From assembly GCA_963855995.1 (NCBI GenBank), contig OY979717.1:68990354-69054353 (forward strand): a DNA stretch of 64,000 nucleotides, written 5' to 3'. The notes under the pieces were generated by a model. The model had not been told where the DNA came from and did no database searches. It saw only the letters and a list, made by a program, of their open reading frames with translations. Position numbers and translations under genes: made by a program. The DNA comes from Muricea muricata. Lineage: Eukaryota > Cnidaria > Anthozoa > Malacalcyonacea > Plexauridae. This document shows, piece by piece, positions 32,731 to 45,600 of this stretch (within the stretch, counting starts at the first letter, position 1; each line of letters opens with the position of its first letter).

Positions 32731-35249
32731 CACTCGTTATATTTTTGAAGCAACACCCTCGGGAACATTCTGGTATCATTCACACAGCGGTCCTCAGAGA
32801 ACAGATGGATTGTATGGGCTTTTATAGTGATTGAAAAGGACATGTCAGTTGCAGTCCAAGGGTATGAGGTGTTCAAAGATTTTCCTGAGGAACACACAAT
32901 TTCATTACTTGACTGGCAAGGAGAATCATCTCTAGATCTGTTTGTACAGCTAGATTCATTCATCACTGGGTTATTACGAAGACACCGCTGTGGATGAAGT
33001 GCCAAAACGACAAAGTACAAGGTATTTAATTCTAAAATTGTTGCTTCAAATGTTGTCAATTAAATGTAGATCTTTGATGGCTAGGATTCCTTTTTCCCTA
33101 TTTTCTTATTTTCTTTTCCTTTTACAATGACTACAGTAGAAAGCTTAGGAAAGCTTGGAAGATCATCACAAACTTATATAATCCCAGAAATCCAGTTCTT
33201 TCTCAGCACACAGTTTCTTTGTAATTCTCAGTGAGAAGATTTTGAAGACCTTACCATGAGACAACACTTCATAATCTGAAGCTAATATAGAGGTTACTAA
33301 ACGGGTAAAATGGAAGCTGGGAATTGCTTATTTTTTTAGAAGAAAATGGGATGTCATGGACTAGGACTGGGAATCAATGGCCAAAAATCAAAAGAAGATA
33401 TAAATGGGATAAAGATTTAGCAAGACAGCCGCTAGGACTATGGGATTTGGGCTGAGAAATGGGAACAGAACCCCTAGCTCCCCCCTCAGGAACCTGTAAT
33501 ATAAGCTTAAATCTTTTCAGGTACCAATCAACATGTTCACTGGACGGTGCTGAAGTTGGCCCAATCCCGTACTGGTCTGGAATCATCAACGGTCTCGGTA
33601 AACATGACGATGTACCGTTCAGAAATTCAAGTCTAAGTGCGTTTTATACATTCAGCGTGGAAAGACCTATCGTTTTAGACTGGTTGGTGCTCAGGCCAAT
33701 TATGCCTACAAGTTTTATATCCAAGATCACAAACTGTATGTTATTGCCACCGACGGGTTTTTCATTGAGGCGATTGAGGCTGATTATCTGATAGTAAACA
33801 CTGGGGAACGTTATGATTTCTTGCTGGAAGCAAACCAGGCAACGGGAAGCAGTTTTCTTATCAGAGCAGAAACATTGGAAGTGGAGTGTAATAGCTTCAG
33901 AAAGGACGGAAAATTGGATAACAATGCTGCAATTGCTGCGTTGAGCTATGAAAAGTCGGTTGACATGTCTCAAATTGCAGCAGCCTATATGAATGGCTTT
34001 TCCAAACCGAATTGCATCGCACAAAAGCCATGTACAGTGGTCAACTGTCCCTTCAAGGATTGGCCTAGACAAGGTTACACCTGTGTTAATGTTGATGAAT
34101 TTGAACAGCTTGTTCCAACTTTTGAAAGCAAACTGCCAGTTTTTAGCACAGAAAATCCGGCAAATGAATCCAATTTCTTTTTTAATTTTGGTTTTGATAA
34201 CACAGAATTCACCAGCACTGTGAACGGCCGAAATTTCCTGGTTCCAACGATCTCGCTACAGGCTGAGCCTGATGCGAAGGATGAACTGAAACTTTGTCAA
34301 AACGTTAGTAGTACATCGTGTAGCGAGAGCGAGTGTCTGTGCACACAGATACTCGACATTGGAGAAGAATTCTACAAAAAACTAATCAGGTGGGAGCTTG
34401 TTTATTGTACTTCATATCGCTTTGACCAAGTACCGTATATTGGGGTTATTCGATCAAGTTTCAAGGTTTTACGTCGAAGTTGCACATTCTGAACCATGTA
34501 CTAACCCACACTGATAACTAATTGTAAGATGATCTTTCTAGCTATGCCGACAGGTTTCGTTCTAATTCGGTTAATTAATACTCGCTCTTACGTGAGCAGA
34601 TTTCTCTAACAAGCTTAAATTGCCCAATTATTGGAGATCCGAGGTGATGTTTCCTAATTTTTTCATTTGCTTACCCAACAGATTAGTGTTTTCATCATTG
34701 AACACAGCACGTAATACGAGATTCTCCCATCCTATCCATATGCACGGACACAGTTTTCACGTGGTTAAAGTGGGTTATGGAATATACAAATACCCAGGTA
34801 GAATAACTTATTCATCATTTTATTTGGACTGCCCCGCACCTTGCCCCATACCTTGTCAGCAGGCACCAAAATGGCGGGCAAATACCCCACTTGCGGGCAT
34901 TCGGGCTTTTACTAAAACCGTTCGTAAAGATACAGTAATTGCCCCCTCTGGTGGCTATGTCGTAGTGGAGTTTATCGCCGATAGCCCCGGGTATTGGTTC
35001 CTACATTGTCATATGGGGTCCCACCAGTTGGAAGGCATGGCAGCGGTGATAAGTGAGATCCAGACTCGCCACAATCCCCCACCGAGCGGCATGGTGAGCT
35101 GCAAAAGTTTTACATGGACTGTTGAAGAGTTTAATAAGAAACGAAAATGGGTGAGCACCGCTGGAAGGAAAAGCAACGCTGGACGACCAGCTTGGGAAAA
35201 CCTGCTGCTGTTGTTCGTTGTTGTTTTCATCGCATATAACGCAGCATAG
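32726..35249 (+). pseudogene. Laccase-like multicopper oxidase, 5'-truncated and frameshifted
   Basis: Exons: 32726-33021, 33521-34389, 34682-35249. Phase matches at both junctions (AG|G and AG|A codons) with GT-AG introns. Motifs: FWYHSHSGPQRTDG (trinuclear copper ligands), LDGAEVGPIPYW, GKTYRFRLVGAQ, then HPIHMHGHSFHV and HCHMGSHQLEGM (type 1 and 3 ligands; Met at the axial position). The first copper motif (HWHG) and N-terminal cupredoxin domain are absent; the first exon begins at the transposon end. Single-base frameshifts lie near 32815, 32965 and 33655. The C-terminus ends in a hydrophobic segment (LLLLFVVVFIAY), suggesting a membrane or GPI anchor. The family oxidises phenols or metals outside the cell. 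About 577 codons of the usual 650-750 remain. The last two exons are otherwise well preserved, so recent decay or local sequence errors are both possible. Confidence 0.8.
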
Positions 35250-36498
35250 AATTGAAGTTGATTCTTTAAAAAATACACTATCACATTCTTTATAAGACTG
35301 GCCTGTTATTACCTTTTTGTAATTGTAGTTTATGAACGTAATTTTACTCTGTTAATTTTTTGAATTTTTCCTAAATGTAATTATGCACAATTATTAGTAT
35401 AGAAACTTAATGATCTGTGAATGATTGACTGAATGAACTAGTAATACAATTATGGATTAAGTAAAAACTTCTAAAATTGTTCTATAATGGCATATCAACC
35501 TCGTAAGATCACTGTTACTACTGAGCAGTCAAGTAAATTAACGAAGTGGTTACCCAGACCCCAAGACTCTGTTTACCTTCTCGTTGATGTTTAGAAACAA
35601 ACACAGAGGATATTAAGAGAAATAAACACAGCAGTAGCTCATGGGCTACTGTGATAAAACTGGTAAAAAGACCCCTTCTTGTCGTTATTAGCATACAAAT
35701 AGATAAAGCAAAGACAGATTCATAAACGCTCGCCGAAAGCAGTTAATTACTCCGCATGCCGTAGGCGAGGCGGAGTTTTAAATTCGCCCGGTTTCTGTTT
35801 TTTTTTTCTTTTTCTTTCTTTTTCGGTGTCGCAAGTTGGCGCAGCGCTCATGGGTGATGAAATGTGATAACAAAAAAGATTATACTCCTATTTCAAAAGG
35901 CTTTTAATTTGAGTGTTTCTTTATCATCCTTTGGTATGCACCAGATTTTACAATTCATTTTAAAGCAAATAATAAATCACTTATGGTATAACAAAGAATT
36001 TTCTCTATAACTATTTGCATGCATTAAACAAAATAAGCCTCTTAAGGAGCTTAATAAAAAGTTATTTTGATGCCATTTCTTTCACTTTGAGGATAAAACC
36101 AAATTATATCTAAGCGAAAGTGTGTTTATAACTTTGCGAACTGCAACGTTGTGTTTCAGGTTGACTATTGTGTGTTCATAATCACCAGTTGTAGTTGTTG
36201 CTAAAAAATGTGGGAAAATTATATTGTTTATTTTCGTGTAGTTTAATATTAGTTTTTGGGTTGAATAACAATCTGTATTAATCAACCGTGTTTAGAGGTT
36301 GATATGTATTAATCAACCTCATGAATGCATATATTAGGTTGACTAACACATACCAACGGTGTACTCAGGTGCGTCATTTCAGCCCCGCAATCCTCTGGAG
36401 ATATTCAAAAACCGCCCCCAGCTTTCAGACACTTATCACGGAGTTGATTCACATAATAAAAGCTAGCAGAACACAATAGAAACTGAACAATAATGATA
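35250..36498. other. Intergenic region with a TCCGC..GGCGAGGCGGAGTTTT repeat
   Basis: At 35746-35870 lies a repeat (CCGTAGGCGAGGCGGAGTTT, a pyrimidine tract, then GCGCTCATGGGTGATG) that recurs at 38140-38219 plus 39058-39085, where a hAT-type element has split it. Nothing else is recognised. Confidence 0.5.
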
Positions 36499-36636
36499 TA
36501 AATCAAGTAATAAACTTTCTGTGACATAAATCAGTATAGTTAATAACTAATTGTCTTAGCGGTTTATCTCGTAAATGTCCGAATCAGATGTGTCAAAGTA
36601 TAATGCTACAAAGTAAAACCAAGTTTTGTTAAAGTG

Positions 36637-39600
36637 TCAAAGATAAGTTTGTTGCGGTTCATGTTGCAGAGCTTGAATTTCGGGAATTGGGAATAGTTCA
36701 TCTTCCACCACCTTATTATCTTCAGAGTAATACGGCAGGAATGGAATGTACTTGGTGAAGGTCCACTTGTTTGTTATACCAAACGGTAGATCGTAGACAT
36801 GAATAGAGGCCATGCTTCCTTTACCTTCTTGCGCCATCAAACTACGCCATTTTACAATACCTCGATCTTGCTTCGATCCAGGGAGAAGGTTATCTAAGAT
36901 GAAAGCAACCATGCCACCAACCACCATGCTCGTCGTTAACAAAACTGTGAATATTTGATCCAGTTGGAGAACACCTTCAAGAAATATAACAAAAACATAA
37001 CTATATCAGAGTTCTTTTTAATGTGTACTTATTCTGGTATGATGCATGTATGGTGTGTAAAATGTACACTTGCTGGTGGTGCACATAGGCGGCCAAAGAT
37101 ATGAATTATTGCGGGGGGAGGCTTAACTTAGGCATAAGCTTAGAGGGTGTAAGTTATGTTTACCTGATGATGGGGAGGTTAAGGTGTCATAGTACGTGAC
37201 CTAGTTTGACCCAGTCACTTGTTTTTGCATTTTATCGTGGGGGAGGGGGAGGGAAGGCGGCAGTTCCGCCGCCACCCAGAACCCAGGTCATATTCAGTGT
37301 TTCTCGCGTATGCGCTACTCCTCGTCGAGTTCTTTTTTTCGTAAAAATCAGAAAATGTGACAGAGAAAAATTGAGAAAAAATTTATAAAGTTATTTTTAT
37401 TCATTACTAATAAAGAATGGAAAAAGGTGGTATTGGATAATTATCTGAATAATAAATGATACGAGGTCTCTACCTGTATCAATCGAGTTTGGAAACTGTC
37501 GTAGGTATTTAGGAATAACCAAACCGATAATCAATGCAAAACCAATGATGAAAAGATTACGAACTGAATTGAGGTTAACATACTGAAGACTTGATAATCC
37601 AACGGCAGATATCATCCCAAACATAACTGTAAATACTCCGCCAATGACAGGTTGAGGTATCGTAGAAAATAATGCACCAAATTTACCAAACAAAGCTAGA
37701 ATGATCATGCATAATGCACCAATTTGAACAACACGACGGCTGCCAACCTAGTAAAATAGATGAATTCTTATTCTCCTCAACTTACAGCGGTCAGTAGCGA
37801 AGCCATTTCGACATTTGGTCATGCAAATGCAAATTTTTATGTGTTTTTGACCGTACAAGAAATGAATTCCTAAAGAAATGAATAATCGCTACTGACAGCG
37901 GTTTGGAAGGCCAGTGAATAGCACTTTTTTACCTGGTTTATTAAAAAAAATAACAGTGAATAATCACGTTCACCCAGTCTAAATAAAGTTTTCCCAACTA
38001 CAATAAGATGTGCCCTAATGTACTTATCAAATGCACAAAATATATAGCTAATTCAATAAAGGTTGTCCTTCCAAAAGCGGGAACTGTAAACTATGAGCGC
38101 GCAAGGGTTGGTCGGTTATTGCTTATTTTATCATTATTACTCCGCTGCCGTAGGCGAGGCGGAGTTTTAAATTCGCCCCGTTTCTGTTTTTTTTTTCGGT
38201 GTCAGAAGTCGGTGCCGCCCATAGAGATTATAAATGAATAGAGGGGGCATCGTAGGATAAACTCAGTCAAACGAAAGGGACAAATTGAAGCTTGCTAATG
38301 GGGGCCAAATTTAAGACCCGGATGTGATTCCCGGATGTATGCTTGGGCGCCTATTGGCTGGGTATCGACTTTTCACAACAAGAGATCGAGAAAGCTCAAG
38401 AAAAACTTTTTTCCGATTTTTTCGCACTCAAAGTTTTTTATGTAAAACAAAGGCGAAAATGTTAAAGATTAGTGCGGGATTGCCTTGAACGTTTTGAATT
38501 TTGTGTTTTGAATACAGGATAAAGTTGGGTATGTTTAATATTGAGTATTTGTGAGCGAAAATGCAATTTTTGGATTCGAAACATCAGATGAACACACTAG
38601 AAAAGTCCTTAAAGTTTAAATACATCGCAGTATTGTGGTTGTACACCTTGTTGCACCTCTAAAACAATTTTGATAACTGTTTGAAGGCAAATAAGTTCAA
38701 TTTATATCCAGATGTGGGATAATTTGGCAGATATTTTACAAAACCTCGCTGCAAAAAGCCGGTCAAAAACTGGTTGCTATGCGTTGCTAAGGAGAACCTA
38801 AGGTTGAAAGACTTCAATATTTACACAAAAATTTGGCTGTCTGCACCTAAAATTACAAAAACTAGAAAGCTAAAAACATGTTTTCCTAGTATAGTCAGTA
38901 TCTGTGTGCATCATGGTCATAAAACAAGCAAAAATTGACAAAAACTGTGTTTTCAGTATACCTCCAGGACTTAAATTCCGGGGCCCTAATTAGATTTGTT
39001 CAATTTGTCCCGCGATTCGTCCCGCGATGCCGCCTCTATTCTTTTATAATCTCTATGGTGCCGCCGCTCATGGGTGATACCGCTGGGCACAAGCCGCGTG
39101 AGCCGACCTAAACACGGCGTTTAAACTCAATTTCCAGCGGAATATGTCAACAAAACACGCATTTTAACATGTATGCTAGAACATCTAAACCGCAAGAAGG
39201 TTTTATGTGCAAAAATTCTCATGCAAAATGTTTTAAAACGACAAATTCCACCGCGAAACTTTACCCAGCAGCGATGAGGGCGTGCTTCCGTCATTTTCTG
39301 TTGTATTCCTACTTTTAAGGAAATTTAGAAATTTCTACACAAGAATCAAACGCAAATTCTACTGAAATATCTATATACAAAACACAATTTTTAACATGTA
39401 ATAGTGAACAAAAAGGGACAGGAAGGTTTTTATCAAAAAATTGCTCCAGAAATGTTTTAAAACGGCAAATTTTGATAAACTCCATCATTCCATGATTAAG
39501 GAGTGAGTCTAGGAAACGTGTTCCTAATTCTAAACACGTGATTTCTTTCCTTGGTTTTCTACTTCTACCTATGTTGCAGTGTTGCCAAGTCCGGGATTTT

Positions 39601-42600
39601 ATCCCGAGATCTCGGGATTTTTTAAATCGGTTGGGATGTTTTTGGGATTTTTATTTTAAAAACTCAATCTCGGGATTTTTTTGGGATTTTTCGAAACTCC
39701 AAGTTCTAAGTTTAGTAATCAAGTTTTTGGTAAAATTAGCTAGTTAATAAACGATTTTGTTAAAATAGACAGTTCATGCGCTCGTGTTTAAGCCCTATTT
39801 ACCTCTGCCTAAAATTTTGTTTTGTAAGGCACTCAAAAGCAAAAGCGGGAGGCAAAGAACACACATTAAGAGGCCTGCGGCCTAAATTGCGCTGAGACTG
39901 GGAACATGAGAATGAATGAAAGTAAGAATTTCGGGATTTTCAAGGAAATCTCGGGATTTTTAGGGAGCTTACTTGGGATTTGTACAAAATTACAGTTGGC
40001 AACGTTGCTATGTTGAGATGCAAATATTTCGTGCAAAATGATTTATTTGCTTGTGGGATCAGGGATCTCATATAATTATAAAAGGTAAGAGACATTTTAC
40101 ATTCCAATTCCAGAAATAAATATGTTAGTCCAAAGTTCCCAACAAATTATATCGTGGAGACTTCAGACTTAATAGCTTAGTCTAATTTTTAATTTTTGTT
40201 GTTTTTATGAGCGATTTTAATACTTGTTTTGTTAGAAAGTCAACAGTCATAGCTGAGTGCGGCAGTTTAGTCTTTATCTATAGTATTTATAATAACTTTC
40301 TTTATAAAAAAATTGACATGTTTATTGTTGAATAGTTGACTCAGAGAAAGGATTTCAAATTGGATATCACAGAAAATACAGATCACAGAAATACTTTTAA
40401 GTCGATTACTGTAAAGATTATTGCTATAATTATTAAAATAGCAAGAAAAAAACTCAAAAATGCAAAATAAAAAAAAGAACAAAATTTGACTTAAATTTAG
40501 TAAAATTTCAACTGGCACTCAATTTGCCAAAACTTTATCAGACACCCTGCTTATATACCAATGTTTTAACTGACACCTGAAGCTTTCTGGAAGTAAATAC
40601 TTTGTCAGCATGTCGAAAGTCTAACTGACAACTTGTGGGCATGTACAGGTCAAAGTCTAACCGACATCTTGTCAACAAGCCAAAAGCCTTACCAACATCT
40701 TGTTAACAAGCCAAAAGCCTAACCGACATCTTGTCACCAAGCCAAAAGCCTAACCGACATCTTTCCAACAAGCGAAAAGCCCTACCGACATCTTGTCAAC
40801 AAGCCAAAAGCCTTACCGGCATCTTGTCAACAAGCCAAAAGCCTAACTAACATCTTGTCAACAAGCCAAAAGCCTTACTGACATCTTGTCAACAAGCCAA
40901 AAGCCAAACTAACATCTTGTCAACAAGCCAAAAGCCTAACTGACATCTTGTCAACAAGTCAAAAGTCCATTTCAAAGCTTGTCCACATATCAAAAGACTA
41001 ACTCAGATCTTATCAACATGTCAAAAGTCTGCTCGAAAACTTGTCAACTAGTCAAAATCCTTACCAACATTTTATAAACATGCCAAATATTTACCTGACA
41101 CCTTATCAACACATCAAATATCTAATTCAAAGCTTGTCAATATATCAAAAGGCTAGCCAACATTTTCCCAACAAATTATATCGTGGAGACTTCAGGCAGT
41201 GTGCTACTGAATAGATTTAATAAATTGATGGATTTAATAGATTGATGTATTGTATACACTTTTAGTAAAATTTTCTTTACTTGCAAAATAAAACAGTTGT
41301 ATCTTGGTGGCAAAAGAATCTTGTTTAACATATGCACTATGAAAGTCTTTAATCTAAATTAAATTCTAAAAAATGCAATCCTACTAGGACTCTGGACAGA
41401 GTGCCTGGCAGGTCACTCAGACATTGATTTTTGGTTATCTTAGTGATTACATAAGATGTGCTAGCAATGTCTTAAAATGCCTTGGAAGGTACCCTAATAA
41501 TAATTGATTTAAAAAGGAATTAGTTGGGCAGAACAGAAATAAGTGAATGTACCCCACCCCCAATGAACTCTCTAGTTACAGCCCTGCCTGGCCTTGTGCC
41601 CATTTTCGTTTGGCAGGCGGAGTGAACGCCTTAGCAGGCGTCTTGTTATTCTAGTTGACTACAATGCCAGTATATGGCACGAGCATTTTAAAACTTGTAC
41701 GACGCAAACACATGCATTTTTGTGAAATTTCTTCATGGTTCTGTTCTATCAAGTGCTGCTAAATGGGACCGTAAGCTTTACCTAGGAAGGAATACCGGCC
41801 TTGTACGCAAGTCTATGAACGCAAGCGGATGAATATCTATAGACAAGATGGCGGCCGGTAGCCTCCTTGTCAGCTCTATATTATATTGCAAAATATTAGT
41901 CCTCATGTTTTTATTTGCAAGTTTAAATCCGCGTACAAATAATCCCAATGGTTCTGTTCTATCAAGTGCTGCTAAATGGAACCGTAAGCTTTACCCAGGA
42001 ACAGGGGCGGATCTAGCATAAAATCTGACCGTATCCAAAAATTGGACGCCGAAGGCGTCCGCGAGTGGCGTAACCACGAGCCTCTAGGAGTGTCTGGGGG
42101 CAAGCTCCCCCAGAAAATTTAGAAAACTAGAACCCCGCAAATGCTATTTCCTGCGTTTTGGCGTGTCAATTTTAAACAAAAATCGACTGCCAAAATGTCC
42201 AAAAACATAGCAAAATTAGTTATTTATTCACACTATTTTCTTATGTTAGGTATTAAATTCCATATACAACTCATTTACTCAGTATGCTAAACCCTTTGCG
42301 CCTGGTGAGTGTTGGATTTTTCACGAGTGACAAGTCTAACCGGATAATGTAAGCCTGCGAACGCTTTTTTCAAATTTGAAAACTACAAACAACTTTCTGT
42401 GCTGACTTTACTCTCGATTTCAGTTCGCTTTTGAAAAATCACTTCGAATGTTCGTTTGTAAGTTCGGAATGTTCGTTGCCAACGGTCCCAAATATGTTTG
42501 TTTTGAAGTTCGTTCCGACAATTTACGATGAGCCAGCTTTGCAAGTTCTGTTTGGCTGCCATAATAAGTCAGCTAATCAAATTGCTCACTGTTCAATCAT

Positions 42601-45600
42601 CGTAAATACTCGGAACGAACTTCAAAACAAATATTGGAACTTTGTTAAACGGTCGCCAAATTGTAGAGTCGTCGACAAATTTGACAAGGTCATTGCTTGA
42701 ATTGAGATCGTTGACCATAATTAAAAAAGGTAATGGTCCTAGTTTTGTTCCCTGCGGAACACCAGCTTGAATGTACTTCCAGTCGGAGTAGTCCTGATCG
42801 ATCTTTGTCCTCTGGAGTCTGTTGGACAAGAAGTCGGCGTCACTCGGCGATCCAATTAATGAGGACTGGGTGAACAGCCATTTGCACAAGCTTTTTCAGT
42901 AAGACATTGTGGTCGACCCGGTCGAAGGCTTTTGGAAAATCTAATAGGCAGATCCGTAATGATTATCCAAGATCATCACATGCTTCGTACTATTTATGCA
43001 GGAGGTGGACGAGAGCCATGCTTGCGCTTGATCCTCGTTGACTGTTGAGAACCGAACTGGACGGGATCGATTTGGTTTGAAACTGACTGAAGAAGCCAGC
43101 GGTAAGGAAAGGATTCCAGGATTTTACTGAGAATAGGGGTAAGTGAAATAGGACGAAAGTCTGAATCGATATTGGGGGCGGGAGAAGATTTTGGAATAGG
43201 TCAAACGTTGGCTGATTTCCACAAGGTAGGAACGAAGCCTTGACGAAGAGACGAATTGAAAATGGAGCATAATGGACGACACAAAACAGATGCGTTCTCG
43301 CAAAGAAACCACGCTGATATTTCATCGGGACCAACGGCAGAATGGAGTTTGGATGAAAGTAATGCTGTTTCTGTTTCCTCGACGGATACGATGAATTTGG
43401 GCGGATAGACGTCGACAGGAAGAGGACACCAATTAAGGGGCGGAAATGACGACCCAACTGCGACGGATTTGTCGTTAAACAAGTTGGCTAAATCTTCACC
43501 TTGGTAAGTGCAATCATTATATATCAACGTCTTGGGCATTTTAGGAGTAGAGAGGCCAGCGATCTTTTTTGCCGCTGACCACCACTGTTTTGGATTGGAT
43601 TGTTGGACGTCGGCTATGTTTTTATTATAATAGGAATTACGAGCCTTTTTACATTGAGCATTCACCATATTCCTATAGCGTTTAAATGTGGAAACATTAC
43701 CTCTGGACCAAGCACGTTGTCTCTTTGCAATCAAAGTTTTTATTTCTGATGTAATCCACGGCTTATCGCTGGAGTCGGTTTTAACAGGCCTGAGTGGGAG
43801 GGACGTCTCAATAATTTCGTTGATGGTGTCCGTAAAAATGGTAAACTGATCATCGCAGGATTGCGAGTGAAACAAAGGAGACCAATTAACCTGGCACAAT
43901 TTTCCGTCACTACTCTCCGATTGGAAGGTCGCGCATCCCTCACGAAGCGGGAAGATCTCAGGTTGCAGTTTGCGTACGACGCGGATGGGGTCAAAACTAT
44001 TGAATTATGATCGGAGGAACTGAGGGGAGCAACTACGTTGGGGATGTCGTAATATTTTGACATGTTAGTAAAAACTTTGTCCAAAATATTGTCACCTCTT
44101 GTAGCATGGTTGACAATCTGCTTGAGATTAAAAGAGGGCAGATTGAGGGTGGATTGTCTCGACTGACCGATGCAACGGGCATCAGTGACCGATGCAAATT
44201 ACTAGTTATTAATATTTCGATTTACCGTGGAAATAATTCAAGCATTTCCCGCAAGTACACGAAGGTTTTCTCCAAGGCATGGCGTTTGACGCGACTATGC
44301 AAATTGTTGTGATCTCTCGACCTTACTACGAGAAGGAAAGCAAAACCTTGGAACCGTTCGCAATGGGCAGGAAGGGGAGAGATCTTGCTTTGAAATTGTT
44401 GATTCCTAAACACCTTACGAACGCAAGTGGCGAATTCAGAGCTTTAAAGTAAGTATCATTCATTTTATATGAAAAGTTCTGCTGTGCTAGTTATATTTTA
44501 ATGTGCTAGGCTTTATATTCAATATTGTGAGATATTTAAATTGATAGACATTGTATTTGTAGGATTATTGATGAAATACTATAATAATACTAATGTATAA
44601 ATAGAAATATTGGGTAAGCTGCATAGAAGGCCTAGGGAGGGCATTGGAGACCTGGGAGTACCTTAGAAGCAAGAATCCTTATTATTAACCTTTTGTATTT
44701 GTCTTATTTACTTCTTTTGGCCAAGATATTTATGTATTGTAGATGGTAATGGGATAAGTGGTCTATACTCAGGGAGGCAGAGGTACAAAAATACATGTCT
44801 ACTTATCATATGGAGGGACAATTTCATTTTGCTCTTAAATTGTCCGTTACATGCCTAATATAACAATTCTGAATGTTGTTTAGCCCAATTTTTCTTGTGG
44901 GCTCCAGCCAATACGTTTTTTCTTAAATTTTCTATAAAACTATATTGTTGTCAAAAAAGGCAAAATTTTGGACTTATTTCTAGGAAAAACCACTTACGTT
45001 ATCAAAAAGGTAATAAAAAACTACATATAACACATTATTATGGTTACTTTTATTTTCCACATTTTTGTTGAGTTATGAGCGTTCGAAAACTTATTTTCAG
45101 ACTAGTGCCCATGAAATTAGCGTCATTTTAGGACATTTTCCCGTTTTGAAGCAGCAATAACTCGAAAACAGCTTGAAAAACCAGGGTGTCCGTAATGATG
45201 TCTTATATGTTGTTTTTATAAGCTTTCTTATGATACAAGTCGTTTTTCAAATGAATGAACTTGAAAGTTTGCTATTTTTGACCACATAATAGTTTTATAA
45301 TAAAACTGAAGAAAAACGAGTTGATCGAAGCCCACAAGATAAATTGGGCCAAACAACATTCAGAATTGTTATATTAAGCATGTAACGGACAATTTAAGAA
45401 CAAAATGGATTTGTCCCTCGAGAAGGTAGGTAAAATGACCTCTGCCTCCCTGACTACTATGGTAGTGGGGTGGGATGGAGGGGGTAGCCCTAATTCTTGA
45501 TAATTTGTTATATTTAACCATTGACTAGTACTTTTATCAAATTTGCACAGCTTGAAATTTAAAAAAATTGTTATATTTATCTTTCACACGTATAATAATT

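Noticed and set aside
40600..41165. CRISPR-like array of ~31-bp repeats
   Set aside because: Units are contiguous without unique spacers, diverge gradually, and the genome is animal; this is a minisatellite.
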